Made by a program: the position numbers and the translations under genes. The notes under the pieces were generated by a model. The model ran no database searches, was not told where the DNA came from, and worked only from the letters and a program-made list of their open reading frames with translations. 37,800 bases of DNA from Planctomycetota bacterium (GTDB lineage Bacteria > Planctomycetota > Phycisphaerae > WQYP01): the NCBI GenBank assembly GCA_021810145.1, contig JAJZJL010000034.1, positions 1 to 37,800 of the forward strand, written 5' to 3'. Below are positions 32,474-37,800 of the stretch, in pieces. Position 1 is the stretch's first letter, and each line of letters starts with the position of its first letter.

Positions 32474-35392
32474 TCAATGCCGGGCGGTAAGTAAAAATGC
32501 TTCACCGCGCGTGGTATTGACTTGCAACACCTTCCCGGAAATGACCGCCGGCTTTCTTCCGGAAATCCGCAATTCCACCGCATGGCCCGGCCACGGATTG
32601 GCGATGGAACACACGCCGCCGCGCTGGCTGATAATCCGCACATAGCCGATCTGACCTTGATCAATGGCACTGGAAACCAGAAAGTCTCCGCAAGCCAGAA
32701 GGTTGCCAAATGAAGCGTTCTGGTTGTTGGGCCAATCAGGAAACAGATGGATATGTTTTTGATAGCTTTGCAGAAACATGGCGCAGATTGTCGTTGGCAC
32801 GGTCGCTTCATTTTCCACGCCGCCGTTTCCGATGTTGTACGCAAAATTGGGAAATCCAATGTGCGTAACCAGCAGATGCAGGTGCCGCAGTATGGTTTGC
32901 GGATTGTACCCGGCGCAGGCGGCTGCGGGATAAAAGCTTGATGTATTGTTGGCGTCATACCATGTTTGTTGAAAGCGTATGGTATTCAATGCCGCCTGGC
33001 GCAAAAACCGCGGACTTTCCAGGCCGACGGCCCATGCCGGAAAAATCGCCTGATGTGAATTCATCCCCGCGGAAGAACCCGTTACGCGAAGCGGTGGATT
33101 GGGTGACAGTAGTTGGCCCAGATAAATCCATTGCGATCCCTTCATCGCATTGCGAATGACATATTTCCCCTGCGTGGCACCACGGCCGACGGCATGGACA
33201 ATCGGACCGATGGAAGAGGCCGGAACAACCGGCAGCGGACTTAAATGAGCAAGAATATGCCGCCATTTTCCCGCATCAGGATCACCGATTTGCAACGTCT
33301 GATTGATATCCAGCAGCCCGGAATACAGCATCCGCAAAAATGCGATGCTTGTGGCCGGATTGACATCATGGGGATAATGCAGTTCATCGGCGGCATCGTT
33401 GTAGTCCATGTATACGCCGTTTTTCAGCACCAGATAATGATCCCAGAATTGCGCCACGCCGCGCAGAAAGGGATATACCCGCCGGGCGTATCGCACGCTG
33501 CGGGTGTAACGCCAGCGTTGCAGACAATCCACGCTGGTAAACAACGCATCGGATTTCTGCCGAATGGCTTTTGCGCCGTCTGCACTCCAGCCCGGCAGGG
33601 GGCTTAAATGGGCGTAGAAGAATAATCCATGATAATGCCGGTGCCGGGCCAGGCCCCGGCCGCGCTTCATCCAATCCAGCGGGGCCTGATCGTAATTGTC
33701 CGCCAGTGCAACATGATTGGTCGGATATGCCGCCCAGTAGGGCGCTTCATAGTTGTAATCAAGGGTGTAATCTCCGTTCCAGCCCATATTGGGCGTGGTA
33801 ATGAAATTGCCCCACAACCCCGGCGCAATATTTCCCGGTGCACTGCAACATGCCAACACGTATAAGGAGCCGTACCAGGCGCTTTGAATTTTTTTATCCG
33901 CCAGTTTCACGTAGGATCGTTGCCAGAATTTTCTCCACCACGCCAGATGCTGCTTCCATAAATGTTCCACGCCGGATGCGGATAATGAATTCAGCAATTT
34001 CAATGATGCGGCACGGTCGTTCGGCGCGTCACGATCATCCATGGCGGATAACAGTACCGTGGCGTTTGCTCCGGCTTGCAGTGTCAGTGTTACCTGCCCA
34101 TGCGCAATATCCGAAGCACCGCCCAAAACACGCACCGCCAGCAGACCGCGGGGTGAACACCCGTCGAAGGGAAGGCTCTTATCACCCGGGTGAATGGCAT
34201 TCCAATCCCATTGCGGTCCAACAACTTGTGCGGCAGTCGGGAAATGATTCGTCGCCGCCACGGCTGTTCCATTGACCACCAGAGAAAGGGTTTTGCCGTT
34301 ATAGATCGCCGCGACATGCGACCAACGGTTCATCGGCAGCGGTTGTGAAGCGGTAACTCGCACGCGGTTAAGCATCGCCGAGAGCTTCCCGTCGATGGTG
34401 GAAAAGGCAAAGCCATAGGAAATCTGCGGTGGATTAGGCCCCGGCTGCATCCAATGCTGCCAAGTATCGCTGGTCATGGCGCTGAAAATAGCCTGCTGCC
34501 CCTTTGCCGATCTTGGATAAACCCACGCCGATACCGTAAACGCTCGCTCCGGCATGGCCAGATTCCCGCAATCCATACGCGTTGATTTGCCTTGCGGCCG
34601 CCTGGCTTGCTTTACATCGCTTAAAAAGGAAAATCGCGTTGGCAATCGCACCGCACGCGCTGCCGAGGGCATATTACCAAGCAGGCTCGGGGAAGCCGCC
34701 TTCGGCAGAACCTGCACCTTGGCAATCAGACCATGAAATATTCCCGCCGGATCACGTCCGCTGGGCTCACCGATGCGGGCATCAACCGTATCGGGTGAAA
34801 CGCGCAGCCATCGGACGGCACCGGTTCGTCCGAACATTCCTTTTGCGCCGTGTGTGCCCCATCCATCTAATAAGGTGGCGTTGATGGCCAGAGGTAATTC
34901 ACCGCTGTTATGCAGTTGCAGCACCAGCAGATTATCCGGATCAGCCACCCATGATCTGAAGACCAGTGCATGTCCGTCGCGCCCGACAAATTTCCCGGTA
35001 ACATCTGCCGGGCCTGTGTTTTCATGCGTCAGATAGCTCGCGTTGCGCAATGCCGCAATAGACATGCTCAGGCGTCCCACCGGCATGATCCGGCCGCGCA
35101 AAACACTCCAGAAGTCATCGCGGCCGAGATAAAACTGCGGGTTATTGGGTGCTCCGCCCAGCACTGAACCCAGGCTGCCATTTCCCAGCAGCGGCCCGCC
35201 GGGCATGGTCCGTGATGGAACCCAGCCCGGTGGACGCGTCCATACGCCTCTGACCTTGGATGCCAAGGCGTTGGCGGTAGGGCCTGTTTTCGGCACTGCC
35301 GGAATTGCCGATGCAAGGCCGATTCCGCCGGCCGCATTCACGGCAAACCCCATAAACGCCAACATCCAACATGCTTGCGAAGATTTCATCAT
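32474..35392 (-). CDS. Secreted GH95-like glycoside hydrolase with LamG-like insertion
   Basis: The product is 972 aa with a signal peptide (first ~29 residues). The N-terminal beta-sandwich begins PPGWVPSRTMPGGPLLGNGSLGSVLGG, comparable to the LPIGNGRLGAM phrase of GH95. Residues ~255-390 form a concanavalin/LamG-type insert (FTVSAWVYPRSAKGQQ, MNRWSHVAAIYNGKTLSLVVNG). The (alpha/alpha)6 barrel follows with APGLWGNF and MGWNGDYTLDYNYEAPYWAAYPTNH, close to the GH95 NLQGLWN and W-x-G-D-Y-H boxes, and GGVENEATVPTTICAMFLQSY near the end. GH95 enzymes are mostly alpha-L-fucosidases or galactosidases, so specificity here is open. It probably acts on sulfated or fucose-containing polysaccharide outside the cell. 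It is divergent from the MarR gene. Confidence 0.85.
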   Translation of the reverse strand: MMKSSQACWMLAFMGFAVNAAGGIGLASAIPAVPKTGPTANALASKVRGVWTRPPGWVPSRTMPGGPLLGNGSLGSVLGGAPNNPQFYLGRDDFWSVLRGRIMPVGRLSMSIAALRNASYLTHENTGPADVTGKFVGRDGHALVFRSWVADPDNLLVLQLHNSGELPLAINATLLDGWGTHGAKGMFGRTGAVRWLRVSPDTVDARIGEPSGRDPAGIFHGLIAKVQVLPKAASPSLLGNMPSAARAVRLPTRFSFLSDVKQARRPQGKSTRMDCGNLAMPERAFTVSAWVYPRSAKGQQAIFSAMTSDTWQHWMQPGPNPPQISYGFAFSTIDGKLSAMLNRVRVTASQPLPMNRWSHVAAIYNGKTLSLVVNGTAVAATNHFPTAAQVVGPQWDWNAIHPGDKSLPFDGCSPRGLLAVRVLGGASDIAHGQVTLTLQAGANATVLLSAMDDRDAPNDRAASLKLLNSLSASGVEHLWKQHLAWWRKFWQRSYVKLADKKIQSAWYGSLYVLACCSAPGNIAPGLWGNFITTPNMGWNGDYTLDYNYEAPYWAAYPTNHVALADNYDQAPLDWMKRGRGLARHRHYHGLFFYAHLSPLPGWSADGAKAIRQKSDALFTSVDCLQRWRYTRSVRYARRVYPFLRGVAQFWDHYLVLKNGVYMDYNDAADELHYPHDVNPATSIAFLRMLYSGLLDINQTLQIGDPDAGKWRHILAHLSPLPVVPASSIGPIVHAVGRGATQGKYVIRNAMKGSQWIYLGQLLSPNPPLRVTGSSAGMNSHQAIFPAWAVGLESPRFLRQAALNTIRFQQTWYDANNTSSFYPAAACAGYNPQTILRHLHLLVTHIGFPNFAYNIGNGGVENEATVPTTICAMFLQSYQKHIHLFPDWPNNQNASFGNLLACGDFLVSSAIDQGQIGYVRIISQRGGVCSIANPWPGHAVELRISGRKPAVISGKVLQVNTTRGEAFLLTARH

Positions 35393-35491
35393 ATCAGCCC
35401 CTTCCGGTGAACCGGTAAATAAATCGCGGTGGGCAACGGCAAAAAAGCCAGTCGCCTGCCGAACACTCAGGAGGCATAAAGCCTCAGCGGC

Positions 35492-35509
35492 ATTCTACCT
35501 GACATGTCA
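35492..35509 (-). promoter_or_regulatory. Candidate -10 element and adjoining palindrome upstream of the glycosidase gene
   Basis: On the minus strand TAGAAT (35492-35497) is a 5/6 match to the -10 consensus about 100 bases before the glycosidase start. The perfect dyad TGACATGTCA (35500-35509) lies in its spacer, where a bound repressor would block RNA polymerase. The -35 is poor. Confidence 0.35.
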
Positions 35510-35539
35510 TATCCTTAAAACGTCATCCCGGCCGCCAGC

Positions 35540-35568
35540 TTGACTTCCGCGGAATATTGGTATACAAT
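35540..35568 (+). promoter_or_regulatory. Promoter of the marR-like gene (leaderless)
   Basis: TTGACT (35540-35545) and TACAAT (35563-35568) are separated by 17 bases, a near-consensus sigma-70 promoter. The expected start is at about 35575-35576, which is the ATG itself, so the mRNA should be leaderless. Confidence 0.75.
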
Positions 35569-35577
35569 TAAACCAAT
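35556..35577. promoter_or_regulatory. Inverted repeat over the marR promoter, candidate autorepressor operator
   Basis: ATTGGT (35556-35561) and ACCAAT (35572-35577) are perfect half-sites separated by ten bases. They cover the -10 element and the start codon. MarR-family proteins typically bind 16-22 bp dyads over their own promoter, so autoregulation is the likely role. Confidence 0.6.
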
Positions 35578-36064
35578 GAGTGCAGTGTCAAAAAGTTCTG
35601 GTGTGTCGCCGCGGCTCAATGTTCTGGTGCCGGATGCCCAATTGCCTCGGGAAAACTGGCTGGCCATTGCCCGTGTCTACTCGCTGATGACCAAGCAATT
35701 GGATCGCAGTTTACGCGAAATACATCTCACCATCTCCCAGTTTGAAGTACTGATGATCCTCAGCAGTAAAGAAGGGATCTCCCAGCAGGATCTGGCGCAA
35801 AGCCTGCTGGTCACCAAGGGTAATGTGTGCACGGTTCTGGGCCGAATGGAAAAAAGCAAATGGGTTCTGCGGCGGCAGGACCCGGATGATCGCCGCGCCA
35901 ATTGCCTGCATCTGACGGAAAAAGGCCGCGAGCTGGTTGAAAAGGCGGCACCGCTGGCAGCCAGAGAGGTGCGAATGCTGATGGACAGCTTATCGTTGTC
36001 TGAGCAGCGGTCGCTCCACGGTCTATTGGATCGTCTGGAGGGTTCACTGGGGCATTGGATTTAA
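35576..36064 (+). CDS. MarR-family transcriptional regulator
   Basis: The product is 162 aa, typical MarR size. The winged-helix domain is clear: LREIHLTISQFEVLMILSSKEGISQQDLAQSLLVTKGNVCTVLGRMEKSKWVLRRQDPDDRRANCLHLTEKGRELV, in which the recognition helix and the wing with DPDDRRA are the family hallmarks. Flanking helices form the dimer interface. MarR proteins are usually ligand- or redox-released repressors. Here the neighbours are WrbA and a nitroreductase, so quinone or electrophile stress sensing is the likely setting. No ribosome site precedes the ATG and the promoter puts the transcript start on it, so it is probably leaderless. An upstream TTG (35540) is rejected because it is the -35 box. 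Confidence 0.93.
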   Translation: MSAVSKSSGVSPRLNVLVPDAQLPRENWLAIARVYSLMTKQLDRSLREIHLTISQFEVLMILSSKEGISQQDLAQSLLVTKGNVCTVLGRMEKSKWVLRRQDPDDRRANCLHLTEKGRELVEKAAPLAAREVRMLMDSLSLSEQRSLHGLLDRLEGSLGHWI

Positions 36065-36087
36065 CTTTGCGTTAACAAAACGTATGT

Positions 36088-36105
36088 CAATCAATGAAAT
36101 GATTG
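36088..36105. promoter_or_regulatory. Inverted repeat upstream of wrbA, candidate operator
   Basis: CAATCA (36088-36093) and TGATTG (36100-36105) form a perfect dyad with a six-base gap, 28 bases before the wrbA start. It overlaps a possible -10 (TGAAAT, 36095-36100) paired with TTAACA (36072-36077) at 17 bases. It may be the second site of the neighbouring MarR protein, though half-sites differ from those at 35556-35577. Confidence 0.45.
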
Positions 36106-36132
36106 TGATGTTTTCTTTTTAAGGAGTTTGTC

Positions 36133-36753
36133 ATGTCGGTTAAAGTGCACATCGTCTTTTACAGCATGTACGGCCACATCTGGAAAATGGCCGAAGCCGT
36201 TGCCGCCGGAGCGCGGGAAGCAGCCGGGGCGGATGTTAAAATTTTCCGCGTGCCGGAAACCATTCCTGCCGACATTCTCGAAAAGTACGGAGCCGCCGGC
36301 GCGCAAAAAGCTTTCGCCCATATTCCGGTTATTGCTCCCGCGCAACTCACTGAGGCGGATGCCATTATCTTCGGCACGCCGACCCGCTTTGGGAATATGG
36401 CGGCACAGATGCGGAATTTTCTGGATCAGACCGGCCAGATCTGGGCCACCGGCGGATTGATCGGCAAGGTGGGCAGTGTTTTCGCCAGCAGTGCTTCGCA
36501 GCATGGCGGGCAGGAAACCACCATCACCAGTTTCCACACCACGCTGCTGCATCATGGCATGGTCATTGTCGGTGTGCCGTACTCTGAACAGCGCCTCGTG
36601 GCCATGGATCAGGTCTCCGGTGGAACACCTTACGGTGCCACGACTCTGGCTGGTGCCAAAGGCGATCGCAATCCGAGCGAAAATGAATTGGCCATTGCCC
36701 GCTTTCAGGGTAAGCATGTCGCGCAGATCGCGGCCAGGCTGGCTGCCAAATAA
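36133..36753 (+). CDS. wrbA: NAD(P)H:quinone oxidoreductase, WrbA flavodoxin family
   Basis: This is a 206-aa flavodoxin-fold FMN protein. [18 protein letters not shown] (phosphate-binding loop and first helix), [24 protein letters not shown] (flavin-stacking loop with F and M) and [17 protein letters not shown] identify WrbA (type IV NQO). WrbA reduces quinones by two electrons to hydroquinones, avoiding semiquinone radicals, and works as a tetramer. AAGGAG lies seven bases before the ATG. The upstream MarR gene and dyad suggest induction by quinones or oxidants. C-terminal lengthening is minimal compared with the ~198-aa E. coli protein. Confidence 0.95.
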   Translation: MSVKVHIVFYSMYGHIWKMAEAVAAGAREAAGADVKIFRVPETIPADILEKYGAAGAQKAFAHIPVIAPAQLTEADAIIFGTPTRFGNMAAQMRNFLDQTGQIWATGGLIGKVGSVFASSASQHGGQETTITSFHTTLLHHGMVIVGVPYSEQRLVAMDQVSGGTPYGATTLAGAKGDRNPSENELAIARFQGKHVAQIAARLAAK

Positions 36754-37094
36754 ATCAGCCAGGGCTGGAAGAATGTTCCCGGCGCAACGGGCCGTGAATG
36801 ATTGTTCAAGCCAGCCGCCTTTTGCGCAGAGCTTCCGCGAGCAGCGGTTTTGAGTTCCGCGCTGCATCCATGCTGGTGTTGAATGGTTCCGCCTCCGCAT
36901 GCAGTTGTGGTCTGCCTGGTACGCCGGAACGATGGAAGCTTTCGGCGCATTGCTCTGTGCACTGGCAAGTCCTGGCAAAGCGGGCGGGTCAGGTTCTGTT
37001 ATGCTCCAGCCGTGCCGCAGAGCAGCTTGTGCGTATCGCCCGACACCCGCTGAGGTGTAACGCCGTGATAAAATGAAAAATAAGGAGACCCGCC
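36754..37094. other. Intergenic region between wrbA and the nitroreductase gene
   Basis: This gap of 341 bases has no supported gene. A TGGCTG/CAGCCA pair spans the wrbA stop. Near the right end TGATAAAAT (37066-37074) is an extended -10 element for the next gene, and AAGGAG is its ribosome site. Confidence 0.45.
37066..37074 (+). promoter_or_regulatory. Extended -10 promoter of the nitroreductase gene
   Basis: TGATAAAAT is TGn followed by TAAAAT, a 5/6 match. The -35 region is not recognisable. Expected transcription start is near 37081, leaving a leader of about 14 nt that starts at the AAGGAG ribosome site. Confidence 0.4.
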
Positions 37095-37667
37095 ATGTCC
37101 GTGCCGGAAAGAATTCCCGATGCCCCCATTGATTCAATGTTCATCGAGCGCTGGTCGCCCCGGGCTTTTTCAACGCGCCCACTTTCGGATCAAATGGTGC
37201 GATCTCTTTTTGAAGCTGCGCGCTGGGCTCCGTCGTGTTCCAATGAACAACCATGGCTGTTTGCGTATGCGGTCAGTGAATCCGGAAGAGCCAAAATTGC
37301 TGATCTGCTGGTAGCGCAGAATCAGGTGTGGGCGGCGAAAGCGCCGTTACTGATGGTGGTCTTCGCCCGGCGGAATTTTGCTCATAACGGCAAACCCAAC
37401 GCCTGGCACAGCTTTGATGCCGGCGCGGCATGGATGAGTCTGGCCCTGCAGGCCCACAAATTGGGGCTGTTCGCTCATGCCATGGGGGGCTTTGACGTGG
37501 ATCGCTCCTATGCGGCACTGGGCCTTGATAAAGAAACGCATGCCGCCATCGCCGCAATTGCGGTGGGCTATTACGGTGCTCCCGCCGAACTGCCGGCTCC
37601 GTTGCAGGCCCGCGAAGTTCCGGGGCCGCGCTCCCCAATGGCTGACAAGCTGCTTCTGATTCAGTAG
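37095..37667 (+). CDS. Nitroreductase-family FMN oxidoreductase
   Basis: The product is 190 aa, compact nitroreductase fold. SMFIERWSPRAFSTRPLSD (R20-S21-P22 of the FMN-binding motif), FEAARWAPSCSNEQPWLF (the usual APSSxNxQPW box with C in one position), DAGAAWMSLALQAHKLGLFAHAMGGFD (helix and GG loop contacting FMN) and VGYYGAPAELP are all present. Members reduce nitro groups, quinones or enones using NAD(P)H and act as homodimers. The substitution of S by C in the APSS phrase is mild. AAGGAG lies eight bases before the ATG. The gene is separated from wrbA by 341 bases but shares its likely stress role. It is the last complete gene of the window. Confidence 0.93.
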   Translation: MSVPERIPDAPIDSMFIERWSPRAFSTRPLSDQMVRSLFEAARWAPSCSNEQPWLFAYAVSESGRAKIADLLVAQNQVWAAKAPLLMVVFARRNFAHNGKPNAWHSFDAGAAWMSLALQAHKLGLFAHAMGGFDVDRSYAALGLDKETHAAIAAIAVGYYGAPAELPAPLQAREVPGPRSPMADKLLLIQ

Positions 37668-37800
37668 CCGCCACGTCCACCCGTTCGACACACCGCCGCA
37701 GTCGCCCAATGGCCGGGACGGGTGCTCAATAATGGGTGTGAGCCGGAACTGGCCGCTGGTCTCCCACAGCTTAACGTGCCGCAATGTTGTCGAAGCCTTG

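Noticed and set aside
36091-37137. Open frame of 348 codons on the minus strand opposite wrbA and the start of the nitroreductase gene.
   Set aside because: It is antisense to wrbA and runs across the intergenic gap. The composition is low-complexity-like with no motif, while wrbA on the other strand has full family signatures.
37347-37784. Open frame on the minus strand at the right end, 145 codons.
   Set aside because: Mostly antisense to the nitroreductase gene. The unpaired part (37668-37784) gives about 39 codons with a composition I cannot place, possibly part of something beyond the window, but nothing is supported.

Overview
The window reads as chromosomal DNA from a Gram-negative member of the Planctomycetota, most likely class Phycisphaerae or a close relative. 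Four sequence features support this. There is a prepilin-like protein with an N-terminal [16 protein letters not shown] segment and a C-terminal H-X9-DG motif. A secreted protein ends in a PEP-CTERM tail. LPS and lipoprotein genes are present (Kdo transferase, Lnt and several lipobox proteins). Some intergenic DNA carries degenerate heptanucleotide repeats. The taxonomic placement is inference. I see no intact insertion sequence, prophage, CRISPR array or rRNA operon.

Layout. (1) 356-6844: a small membrane protein on the plus strand, then a minus-strand block with a PfkB sugar kinase, Lnt, a HEAT-repeat lipoprotein and a cupin closely resembling Mn-dependent hydroxynitrile lyases, preceded by a polyprenyl diphosphate synthase. 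(2) 7293-9570: an HtrA/Deg protease convergent with the H-X9-DG pseudopilin. (3) 9764-11958: a conserved hypothetical protein and two membrane proteins that look like diverged paralogues. (4) 11959-14586: an accessory-looking cassette. It has a promoter with a G9 tract in its spacer, a leader of about 260 nt with strong hairpins, a membrane-anchored ten-cysteine exported protein, a secreted protein, and a translationally coupled MauE/DoxX-like membrane protein. (5) 14898-21583: Kdo transferase (WaaA), then a MacAB-TolC-type efflux set of ATPase, fusion protein, FtsX-type permease and outer-membrane lipoprotein channel. (6) 21666-24722: a putative NlpC/P60-like lipoprotein and a GH25 lysozyme fused to autotransporter-type beta repeats and a PEP-CTERM tail, separated by a heptamer-repeat tract. 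(7) 25116-31648: a SerA-like dehydrogenase, an unknown lipoprotein, two overlapping CNNM/CBS membrane proteins and a rhomboid-TPR fusion. (8) 31649-32304: a 164-bp exactly symmetric nested inverted repeat and tRNA-Ile2(CAU). (9) 32474-37667: a secreted GH95-like glycosidase with a LamG-like insertion, then a MarR regulator (apparently leaderless), a WrbA flavoprotein and a nitroreductase.

Envelope biogenesis dominates: Lnt matures the lipoproteins, WaaA builds the LPS core, and the efflux set, HtrA, rhomboid and lysozyme act at or beyond the inner membrane. The MarR-WrbA-nitroreductase cluster looks like a quinone or electrophile stress module. The most unusual items are the poly-G promoter and ten-cysteine/MauE cassette at 12.06-14.59 kb and the symmetric foldback element at 31.9 kb. 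Many starts are choices between in-frame codons, and the reasoning is given per gene.
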